A stretch of 60,954 bases of DNA from Ruminococcus sp. (GTDB lineage Bacteria > Bacillota > Clostridia > Oscillospirales > Ruminococcaceae). The notes under the pieces were generated by a model. The model was not told the origin of the DNA, searched no databases, and was given only the letters and a program-made list of their open reading frames with translations. Where the stretch lies: the NCBI GenBank assembly GCA_017542475.1, contig JAFXXD010000036.1, positions 1-60,954 on the forward strand, in the 5' to 3' direction. Position numbers and translations under genes: made by a program. This document shows, in pieces, positions 54,583 to 60,954 of this stretch (positions are counted from its first letter, which is position 1; every line of letters starts with the position of its first letter).

Positions 54583-57500
54583 TTGGCAAAGACAAAAACA
54601 GTCAGCAAGGCGCCTGCCAACGCCCTGAAGTACCCCGTCAAGCCGCCGGCTTACGTCAAGTACAGGTGGGCTTACTACATCGCGGCTTTCCTTATACCCG
54701 CCCTGCTGACACTTCTCGCTTATGCGCTCTTCGGAGTTTATCCCTTCGGCGAACGCTCGGTACTGACCCTCGACCTTAACGGTCAGTACGTCTACTACTT
54801 TGAAAATATCCGCGACGCCTTCTGGAGCGGCAGAAATCCGCTCTACAGCTGGGCGCGTAACCTCTCGGGAGGCTATCAGGGCGTTATAGGCTACTACCTC
54901 GCGAGTCCGTTCACGTTCATCGTCATACTGCTCCCGAGAAAAATGATAATCGAGAGCCTTATGATAATGCAGCTGTGCAAGGTCGGCGCGTGCGGCGTCT
55001 CCTTCTGCGCTTACGCTCAGAAGTCCAAGAACGTACCGCCCATACCGTCTCTTCTCTTCTCGACGATGTACGCTCTTATGGCTTTCGTTGCCATTCAGCT
55101 CATCGACCCGATGTGGGTGGACGGTCCCATCTTCCTGCCCCTTATCATACTCGGTCTTGAGTACCTCGTTGACGACGGCAGAAAGATAAACTTCATCATA
55201 CCTACGGCTCTGATGTTCATCGCGAACTTCTACATCGGCTTTATGGTGGCTATCTTCGTGGCTATCTACTTCATCTACTACCTCTTCTTCGGTACGAAGA
55301 GGAAGTTCGACCTCAAGGGCTATGCGATGACTATCGGCAGAATGGCGCTCGCTACGGGCGTGGTGCTGCTGTGCAGCTACATTATGATAATGCCCGTGTA
55401 CAACGCTCTCGCGCTCGGTAAGTTCGACTTCTCGAAGCCCGATTACAGCCTGCGCACGATGTTCAACCCGCTCGAGCTCCTCGCTACCTTCCTGCCCAAC
55501 CAGTACTACTCGGTAAACGTTGACGAGGGCACGAGAATGTACGGACGTCCCGAGGTATACTGCGGCGTGCTCAGCTTCGTGCTCGCTCCGCTCTACTTCT
55601 TCAACAAGAACATCAAGAGGAACCGCAAGATAGGCTACGGTCTGCTTCTGTTCATAATGTTCTTCAGTATGTGGATAAAGCCCATCAATATGATGTGGCA
55701 CGGCGGTCAGGACCCGAACTGGCTCCCCTACAGATACTCCTTCCTCGTATCGTTCATAGTCGTATCTATGGCGGCTGAGACCTTCTCCAAGCTCGAGGGC
55801 TACAAGCTGAAGGTCGCTCTCCCCGCAGGAGTATTCGGAGCTCTCGCGGCGCTGATATTCGTATTCGACGCCGTTATGCCCAACTTCAACTACAACGAGG
55901 AGCGCTACAAGTACGTTGCAAAGCTCCCCTACAAGTCAACGCTCACGATAAACGGACAGTCCGTCGAGCACCTGTGGCTCGGAACTCTTGCGTTCGGTGC
56001 GGCTCTCGCGGCGATATACCTCGCGTTCCTTTACAGCTACAGCCATGCCAAAAACAAGAAGACCCGCAGCTACATCGCTATGGGTATGGCTGTGTTCGTC
56101 CTCTTCGAGGCGGGCTACAACACCTTCGATACTATCCTCAAGATAGACAAGGAGGTCTACTACTCCTCCAAGAAATCGTATTCGACCATTATGGACGCTC
56201 CCAACGTGGCGGCTCAGCTGAAGGAGTACGACAACGGCTTCTACCGCACCGAGAAGACCTTCTTCCGCAACGTTAACGACAATCAGGCTTACGGCTTCAA
56301 GGGCATTTCGCACTCGAGCTCGGTAATGAATACCAAGGCTATCAACTTCATCGAGACCCTCGGCTATACCACCAAGAGCTACGAGACAAGATACGACGGA
56401 AATACTCCCGTGGCGGATTCGCTGCTCGGCATCAGGTACGTCCTCAACGACCCCGCAAGAAACGACGCCGACGGCAAGTCGCTGCTCAGCCCGTACTACA
56501 ACCTCGTTTACACGAGCACCTACGAGCACGACCAGAAGGACGCGACACTTGAGGTCTACGAGAACCCCGACGCTCTGCCGATCGGCTTTATGGCTGACGA
56601 CGATATCCTCCGACTCAGCTTCCTCGGCAACGACAACCCATTCAACAGTATGAACAACTTCCTCAGCTCGCTGACAGGCAATACTCCCGATTATTCGGGC
56701 GCCCTCGAGCCGAGACAGTATTTCTGGCGCATCGAAGAGAACCCCGAGGTGGAGCTCAACGAGTGCTGGGAGTCGAATTATAACGGTCAGCACTGCTACA
56801 ACGCGAATGCAGGCGCAGGCGACCCGACAGTACGCATACACATCACGACCCAGAGCGACGACTGCCTGTATATGTTCCTCAAGTCGGACAACCCCAAGAA
56901 GTGCAACCTCTGGGTATCCGACGACAAGAACCCCGAGACAGGCGAGTTTGAGCAGTTCAAGGGCTTCGGTCAGTATTACGACGGATATGACTACTCCATC
57001 GTCAACCTCGGCTCCTATCCCACAGGCACAGAACTCGAGATACGTATGACTATCATACAGGGCGACAAGACGGGCAACAACGAGTATATAATGATAAAGG
57101 ACTTCCAGTTCTACCACTTCAACTATGACCTCTTCCACGAGGATATACTCAAGCTCAAGGAGAGCCCGTGGGACCTTGACCTCGAAAAGACCAGAGACGA
57201 CTACCTCGTAGGCGACGTTGACGTCAAGGAGGGTCAGATACTCTACACCTCCATTCCCTACGAGCCCGGCTGGACTATCAAGGTGGACGGCAAGAAGCTC
57301 GACCCGAAGTTCGAGGATACTATCACCGATTCCAATATGAACCTTGCGGTCAACGAGACCAAGGGCGAGGACGGCGAGTACGTCGTGCTCAACGCGCTCA
57401 TCGGTCTGAGGCTGCCCGAGGGTCACCATACCGTAACAATGAAGTATTCGCCTCCGGGATTCCGCGCAGGCATACTCTTCCTCATTCTCGGTATAGGTGT

Positions 57501-58008
57501 CATCGTGCTGTTCTTCATCGTTGACAGAAAGAACAACATCATCTACGCTCAGGAGCGCACAAACCGCGAGCTCCGCAGAAAGGGCATCGACCCCGAGACC
57601 TACGTCGAGGAGGCGGCTGCTCCCGCAAAGATAATCAAGTCCAAGGGCGCTGTAGCCGAGAAGGTGTACAAGTCCGAGGAGGAGAAGAAGAAGGACGCCG
57701 CTGTGAGAGCAGCGAAGAAAGCCAAGGCAAAGGCGGCAAGAGAAGCCGCGGAAAAGGCTAAGGCTGAGGCTGAAAGAGCGGCTGCCGAGGCGGAAAGAGC
57801 TGCGGCAGAGGCTGAGGAGGACATCGACGACTTCATCGAGGACGCCGCAGATGTCGCTGAAGAAGCGACAGAGACGGTGACGGACGCAGTCGGGGACGTC
57901 GCTGAGGAAGCGGCTGAAACGGCTGAGGAGGTCGCGGAGGAGGTCTCCGAGGCAGCTGAAAAGGCTGTGAAGAAGCCCGCTCAGAAAAACAAGAAAAAGA
58001 AAAAGTAA
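54583..58008 (+). CDS. YfhO-family membrane protein with a charged C-terminal tail
   Basis: From the TTG at 54583 (GGAGG site 8 bases upstream) the protein has 1141 residues. The first ~500 hold about 11-12 membrane helices with the family segments LTLDLNGQYVYYFENIRDAFWSGRNPLYSWARNLSGG and LTLLAYALFGVYPFG near the N-terminus. A large extracytoplasmic region follows (about 520-960) and a final helix near 970 (AGILFLILGIGVIVLFFIV). YfhO relatives are GT-C-like membrane glycosyltransferases, implicated in lipoteichoic acid glycosylation in some Firmicutes. The last ~130 residues form an Ala/Glu/Lys-rich, coiled-coil-like cytoplasmic tail ending in a lysine run, which is not part of the core family. 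Confidence 0.87.
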   Translation: MAKTKTVSKAPANALKYPVKPPAYVKYRWAYYIAAFLIPALLTLLAYALFGVYPFGERSVLTLDLNGQYVYYFENIRDAFWSGRNPLYSWARNLSGGYQGVIGYYLASPFTFIVILLPRKMIIESLMIMQLCKVGACGVSFCAYAQKSKNVPPIPSLLFSTMYALMAFVAIQLIDPMWVDGPIFLPLIILGLEYLVDDGRKINFIIPTALMFIANFYIGFMVAIFVAIYFIYYLFFGTKRKFDLKGYAMTIGRMALATGVVLLCSYIMIMPVYNALALGKFDFSKPDYSLRTMFNPLELLATFLPNQYYSVNVDEGTRMYGRPEVYCGVLSFVLAPLYFFNKNIKRNRKIGYGLLLFIMFFSMWIKPINMMWHGGQDPNWLPYRYSFLVSFIVVSMAAETFSKLEGYKLKVALPAGVFGALAALIFVFDAVMPNFNYNEERYKYVAKLPYKSTLTINGQSVEHLWLGTLAFGAALAAIYLAFLYSYSHAKNKKTRSYIAMGMAVFVLFEAGYNTFDTILKIDKEVYYSSKKSYSTIMDAPNVAAQLKEYDNGFYRTEKTFFRNVNDNQAYGFKGISHSSSVMNTKAINFIETLGYTTKSYETRYDGNTPVADSLLGIRYVLNDPARNDADGKSLLSPYYNLVYTSTYEHDQKDATLEVYENPDALPIGFMADDDILRLSFLGNDNPFNSMNNFLSSLTGNTPDYSGALEPRQYFWRIEENPEVELNECWESNYNGQHCYNANAGAGDPTVRIHITTQSDDCLYMFLKSDNPKKCNLWVSDDKNPETGEFEQFKGFGQYYDGYDYSIVNLGSYPTGTELEIRMTIIQGDKTGNNEYIMIKDFQFYHFNYDLFHEDILKLKESPWDLDLEKTRDDYLVGDVDVKEGQILYTSIPYEPGWTIKVDGKKLDPKFEDTITDSNMNLAVNETKGEDGEYVVLNALIGLRLPEGHHTVTMKYSPPGFRAGILFLILGIGVIVLFFIVDRKNNIIYAQERTNRELRRKGIDPETYVEEAAAPAKIIKSKGAVAEKVYKSEEEKKKDAAVRAAKKAKAKAAREAAEKAKAEAERAAAEAERAAAEAEEDIDDFIEDAADVAEEATETVTDAVGDVAEEAAETAEEVAEEVSEAAEKAVKKPAQKNKKKKK

Positions 58009-58013
58009 ATGAC

Positions 58014-58049
58014 AATCCCCTGTGCTCCGAGGAGTACAGGGGATTTTTT
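58014..58049 (+). terminator. Terminator of the YfhO-family gene
   Basis: AATCCCCTGT.CTCC / GGAG.ACAGGGGATT stem followed by TTTTTT. Confidence 0.9.
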
Positions 58050-58069
58050 CTGATGCGGAGGCGGTGGGG

Positions 58070-58132
58070 ACGCTCGTAGTTAGGGGTTCGGGGAACAGTG
58101 TTCCCCGACGGGTCAAGGGCAGAGCCCTTGAT
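58070..58132. repeat. Partial modular hairpin repeat upstream of birA
   Basis: CTCGTAGTTAGGGGTTCGGGG followed by the hairpins TCGGGGAAC-AGT-GTTCCCCGA (58088-58108) and CAAGGGC-AGA-GCCCTTG (58114-58130). The last bases overlap the birA -35 element. Confidence 0.75.
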
Positions 58133-58156
58133 TTTTACGCAATTCTATGATATAAT
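58128..58156 (+). promoter_or_regulatory. birA promoter, -35 within the repeat
   Basis: TTGATT (58128-58133), 17-bp spacer, TATAAT (58151-58156). The TTG of the -35 is the final part of the repeat hairpin. Confidence 0.7.
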
Positions 58157-58206
58157 ACCATTGTCTTTATACGCCACACAATATACTACGATAGGCAGGT
58201 ATTATT

Positions 58207-59193
58207 ATGAACGTTAGAGATTCACTCCTGAAAGCATTCGCGGAAGCAGGCAACGGCTATATTTCGGGCTCGGCGCTCGCGGAGCAGCTCGGGGTAAGCA
58301 GGAACGCCGTATGGAAAGCCGTAAAGGCTCTTGAGAGCGAGGGCTATGTCATCGACTCGGTAACGGCTAAGGGCTACAGGCTCTCGGGACAGAGCAACCA
58401 CCTCTCAGCGCACCTCATATCCGCGAAGGTGAATTCCTCGGTGGTAGGGAGCAATATCATCGTACTCGACGAGACTGACTCCACCAACAACTACGCCAAG
58501 AAGCTGACAGCAGGCGAGGCTCCGAGCGGAACTGTCATAGTCGCGGACAGACAGACCGCAGGCAAGGGCAGAATGGGAAGGTCGTTCGTCTCGCCCTCGG
58601 GTAAGGGGCTGTATATGAGCGTTATCGTCCACCCCGAATTCGGCATACAGACGGCTCCGCTGATAACCTCTGCGGCGGCTGTTGCGACTGCCGAGGCGAT
58701 AGAGTCGCTGTGCAAGACCGACGTGCGCATAAAGTGGGTCAACGACCTCTACATAAACGGAAAGAAAATAGTGGGCATACTCACCGAGGCTTCGGTGGAT
58801 ATGGAGATGCGCGCCCTTGATATCGCCGTTATCGGCATTGGTATAAACGTCCGCAGTATCGGCGACAGCTTCGACGCGGAGCTGAGCGCGCGTGCGACCT
58901 CGATTCAGGACGAGACCGGCGTTGTCCTCGACCGAAATGAGCTATGCGCCGCCGTGATAAACCACCTCGACGCCCACCTTGCAAGGATAGAGAGCAGGGA
59001 GTTCCTGCGCGAGTACCGCCGCCGCGAGCTCCTGACGGGCAATATGATAACCGCACATATAGGCAGCGAAACGCTCACGGGCAAGGCTGTCGGTATCGAC
59101 AGGAACGCGAATCTTATGGTCGAGACCGAGAACGGCATCGTGCGCAGCCTGTCCTCGGGCGAGGCGAATCTGTGCAGGATAGCGGGAAAATAA
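58207..59193 (+). CDS. birA: Biotin-[acetyl-CoA carboxylase] ligase / biotin operon repressor BirA
   Basis: A bifunctional 328-residue protein. The N-terminal winged helix-turn-helix (GYISGSALAEQLGVSRNAVWKAVKALESEGYVIDSVTAKGYRL, residues 17-60) is followed by the ligase domain with TNNYAKKL, the biotinoyl-AMP binding loop TAGKGRMGRSF, SGKGLYMSVI and IKWVNDLYINGKKIVGILTE. A C-terminal SH3-like domain (GNMITAHIGSETLTGKAVGID...) ends the protein. It attaches biotin to carboxylases and, with its DNA-binding domain, should repress biotin genes. No biotin genes are in the window. Confidence 0.95.
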   Translation: MNVRDSLLKAFAEAGNGYISGSALAEQLGVSRNAVWKAVKALESEGYVIDSVTAKGYRLSGQSNHLSAHLISAKVNSSVVGSNIIVLDETDSTNNYAKKLTAGEAPSGTVIVADRQTAGKGRMGRSFVSPSGKGLYMSVIVHPEFGIQTAPLITSAAAVATAEAIESLCKTDVRIKWVNDLYINGKKIVGILTEASVDMEMRALDIAVIGIGINVRSIGDSFDAELSARATSIQDETGVVLDRNELCAAVINHLDAHLARIESREFLREYRRRELLTGNMITAHIGSETLTGKAVGIDRNANLMVETENGIVRSLSSGEANLCRIAGK

Positions 59194-59198
59194 GCAGC

Positions 59199-59336
59199 TG
59201 TAGGGGCGAGTCCCGCAAATCACGGATACGGTACGAATCAACGGAATATCGTAGGGGCCGCCTTTGGCGGTCCGCCAATTACGCAACCGCCGCTGCGTTC
59301 GGAATCTGCGGACGCCCAAAGGGCGCCCCTACAAAG
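59199..59336. repeat. Three CCCTACA-type elements after birA
   Basis: A partial copy at 59199-59217 (TGTAGGGGCGAGTCCCGC), a full one at 59251-59276 (GTAGGGGCCGCC-TTT-GGCGGTCCGCC) and an inverted one at 59309-59336 (GCGGACGCCC-AAA-GGGCGCCCCTACA). Confidence 0.7.
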
Positions 59337-59361
59337 CTAACGGCTAATGGCTAACAGCTAA

Positions 59362-59400
59362 AAAAATCCCCTGTGTTGTGAGATACACAGGGGTGTTTTT
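59362..59400 (-). terminator. rpsT terminator
   Basis: Read leftward: AACACCCCTGTGTATCTC...CACAGGGG stem followed by ATTTTTTTA, just after the rpsT stop. Confidence 0.88.
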
Positions 59401-59416
59401 ATATATGGTATAAGGC

Positions 59417-59677
59417 TTAGTCGGCAGCGTTGAGCTTCTTAGCGAGCTGAGACTTCTTTCTTGCAGCCTTGTTCTTGTGCATAAGACCGTGTGCGCAAGC
59501 CTGATCTACCTTCTTGATAGCAACTCTTACAGCCTCTGCCTTGTCAGCAGCACCTGTAGAGCAAGCAATGTCAGCCTTCTTGATAACAGTCTTGAGATTG
59601 CTCTTTCTTGCCTTGTTGGCAGCAGCCTTTGTAGCGTTAACCTTTACTCTCTTCTTTGCAGATTTAATGTTCGGCAT
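59417..59677 (-). CDS. rpsT: 30S ribosomal protein S20
   Basis: An 86-residue, lysine/alanine-rich protein (PNIKSAKKRVKVNATKAAANKARKSNLKTVIKKAD... HKNKAARKKSQLAKKLNAA) with the exact S20 start and end. The ATG at 59677 has an AGGAGGTG site; the longer in-frame reading upstream has no S20 sequence. It is a structural component binding the 16S rRNA 5' region. The divergent gpr neighbour is the standard arrangement in endospore-forming Firmicutes. Confidence 0.97.
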   Translation of the reverse strand: MPNIKSAKKRVKVNATKAAANKARKSNLKTVIKKADIACSTGAADKAEAVRVAIKKVDQACAHGLMHKNKAARKKSQLAKKLNAAD

Positions 59678-59901
59678 TTTGTTTACACCTCCTGTAGTGT
59701 GTCCGCGGATAAAACCGCGTTCTATTTCATATAATAAGCATACGATGACGTATGCGCGGGGACTGCAACGCACAGTGCCCCTACTGAGACAGTAAATATT
59801 ATACCATTTCCGCGCAAAAAAAGCAATAGGCAAATTGGAGCAATAAGCGGACAATTCGCACAAGTTTCAGAGCAATATGCACAACTTTCGGGAGGTACAG
59901 T

Positions 59902-60750
59902 ATGGATTTCAGATCGGATCTCGCCGTAGAGCAGATACAGACGGACGATATTCCTGCGGGAGTGACCGTCACCAGCCGCGGCAAAGCCTTCGGTATCACG
60001 GAGATAGTCATTTCCGACGACAGCTGCCGCGAGACGCTCGGCAAGGGCAGAGGCAGGTACATCACCCTTGAGAGCGGCGAGCTCAGCCGCTTCTCGGACG
60101 GCTACGAGGATATGGCGGCGGAGCTCGCGGAGGAGCTCCGAGCGCTGATACCCGAGGGAGAGGTGCTGGTGGTCGGACTGGGAAACCGCGATATCACGCC
60201 CGACGCGATAGGTCCGCGAATAGCCGAGAAGGTGCTCGCGACCCGTCACCTGCGCGACGAGCTCTCGGACGAGGAGGCGGGCTTCCTCACCGACCTGCGG
60301 CGCGTGAGCTCCGTGGCGGGCGGAGTTATGGGACAGACGGGCATTGAGACAGCCGAGCTCATACGCGCGGTATGCGCCGAGATAAAGCCCTCTGCGGTCA
60401 TAGCAGCGGACGCTCTCGCCTGCTCGGACGTGAGCCGTCTCGGCACGACCATACAGATATGCGACAGCGGTATATCCCCGGGCAGCGGCGTAGCCAACTC
60501 GCGGCGCGAGCTCTCGCAGGCGCAGCTCGGCGTGCCCGTTATAGCTGTGGGAGTGCCCACGGTGGTGGACATGCACACGATAGTCCGCAGCCTCACGGGC
60601 GCGGACATAGGCGCAGAGGTGCCGAATATGCTCGTAACACCGCGGGATATCGACCGCCTGACAGAGCGTGCGTCCCAGCTGATAGCCTTCGGGATAAATC
60701 TTGCGCTCCAGCCGACGCTGACCTTCTCGGACGTGCAGGCGCTGTTCTGA
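59902..60750 (+). CDS. gpr: Germination protease (GPR endopeptidase)
   Basis: GPR degrades small acid-soluble proteins when spores germinate. The 282-residue protein starts FRSDLAVEQIQ..., a likely propeptide region. It has the family core VVGLGNRDITPDAIGPRIAEKVLATRHL, GVMGQTGIETAEL, KPSAVIAADALACSDVSRLGTTIQICDSGISPGSGVANSRRELSQAQLGVPVIAVGVPTVVDM and TPRDID. It is somewhat shorter than the B. subtilis enzyme (~370 residues). The divergent rpsT neighbour fits. With SpoIID it indicates that this lineage keeps spore genes, whether or not it sporulates. Confidence 0.93.
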   Translation: MDFRSDLAVEQIQTDDIPAGVTVTSRGKAFGITEIVISDDSCRETLGKGRGRYITLESGELSRFSDGYEDMAAELAEELRALIPEGEVLVVGLGNRDITPDAIGPRIAEKVLATRHLRDELSDEEAGFLTDLRRVSSVAGGVMGQTGIETAELIRAVCAEIKPSAVIAADALACSDVSRLGTTIQICDSGISPGSGVANSRRELSQAQLGVPVIAVGVPTVVDMHTIVRSLTGADIGAEVPNMLVTPRDIDRLTERASQLIAFGINLALQPTLTFSDVQALF

Positions 60751-60792
60751 GACACTATATTTAGTTGCTCGCCGATTTTTTCACAATATATA

Positions 60793-60820
60793 TTGACAAT
60801 TTGCCGCAAAATGATATAAT
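60793..60820 (+). promoter_or_regulatory. Consensus promoter before a hairpin series
   Basis: Perfect TTGACA (60793-60798), 16-bp spacer, perfect TATAAT (60815-60820). No start codon with a ribosome site follows inside the window. Confidence 0.85.
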
Positions 60821-60826
60821 TAATGT

Positions 60827-60954
60827 GTACTCAATAACCGCCGTTAGGCGGTTATTGCCCCGAACTTCGTTCGGGGTGCGCAAATTCTTTGATAATATAT
60901 GGAATTTGCGCATCACATTAATTGATGTCAAGCTCATTTTGCCCTAAAGGGCAA
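60827..60954 (+). ncRNA. Possible structured RNA (five consecutive hairpins), cut by the window end
   Basis: Right after the promoter come, in a row: AATAACCGCC-GTTA-GGCGGTTATT (60833-60856), CCCCGAA-CTTCG-TTCGGGG (60858-60876), GCGCAAATTC...GAATTTGCGC (60878-60911), CATCA...TGATG (60911-60927) and TTGCCC-TAAA-GGGCAA (60939-60954). Most stems are perfect. Nothing here codes for protein. I cannot name a family; a leader or stand-alone RNA are both possible. Confidence 0.5.

Noticed and set aside
59678-59863. N-terminal extension of ribosomal protein S20
   Set aside because: No S20 homology upstream of the ATG at 59677, which has a full AGGAGGTG site; the extension would be unconserved.
60765-60947. 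60-codon frame over the terminal hairpins
   Set aside because: No ribosome site, and the frame runs through perfect inverted repeats; the signal is structural RNA or DNA, not coding.

Overview
The window looks like chromosome from a Gram-positive, anaerobic clostridium, most likely Ruminococcus or a close relative in the Oscillospiraceae. The evidence is a sporulation-type SpoIID protein and a Gpr spore protease, a T-box leader, a short Firmicutes-type SRP RNA, a DUF1385-prmC pair, a YfhO membrane protein, a cellobiose phosphorylase, strong AGGAGG ribosome sites and many near-consensus sigma-A promoters with TGn extended -10 elements. Most genes are GC-rich; a few islands (20.9-21.3 kb, 29.3-29.8 kb, 31.8-32.6 kb) are clearly AT-richer and look acquired.

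Layout. 0-3 kb: a repeat-packed end, a leftward flippase-deoD pair and tRNA-Ala(CGC). 3.2-9 kb: carB, two small lipoproteins, a five-member stem-loop cluster next to a cluster of DnaA-box-like sites, and spoIID. 9.3-20.2 kb: a long rightward run of gltA, a lipoprotein, a two-component system, DUF1385, prmC, recA, recX, rimO, pgsA and a metalloregulator-like gene, mostly overlapping or nearly so. 20.2-21.4 kb: a small accessory island with a probable type I toxin-antitoxin locus too short for ordinary ORF calling, an XRE repressor with twin operators, and a frameshifted membrane protein. 21.4-24 kb: cellobiose phosphorylase. 24.2-28.5 kb: an ABC transporter with two permeases and an S41 protease. 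28.6-32.6 kb: a threonine T-box separated from thrS by an unknown gene and a RAYT transposase, then a NERD/zinc-ribbon protein. 32.6-39.2 kb (leftward): a membrane glycerophosphodiesterase, a GH13 amylase and glycogen phosphorylase. 39.7-45 kb: a degenerate signal-peptidase-like protein, two cyclophilin-like proteins and murA. 45.1-48.8 kb (leftward): recR, ybaB, dnaX, a TPR protein and the SRP RNA. 49.1-54.2 kb: a two-gene acyl-CoA-dehydratase-activase system coupled to psd. 54.6-61 kb: YfhO, birA, rpsT, gpr and a truncated stretch of consecutive hairpins behind a consensus promoter.

Themes. Cellobiose phosphorylase, the GH13 enzyme and glycogen phosphorylase point to phosphorolytic use of cellodextrins and internal glucan. 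recA/recX, recR, dnaX, prmC, rimO, rpsT, thrS and the SRP RNA are housekeeping information genes. pgsA, psd, the glycerophosphodiesterase, YfhO, murA and the flippase are envelope genes.

The most unusual non-coding signals are two families of stem-loops whose stem sequences vary while base pairing is kept. One is a ~27-bp family ending in CCCTACA, present about 20 times, including two copies inside the RAYT gene. The other forms small arrays of 7-9 bp stems with 3-nt loops, repeated every ~23-27 bp, upstream of carB, gltA and birA. The toxin-antitoxin locus, the displaced threonine T-box, the DnaA-box cluster and the terminal hairpin series are the other items most worth a second look. All calls come from reading the sequence; no database search was run.
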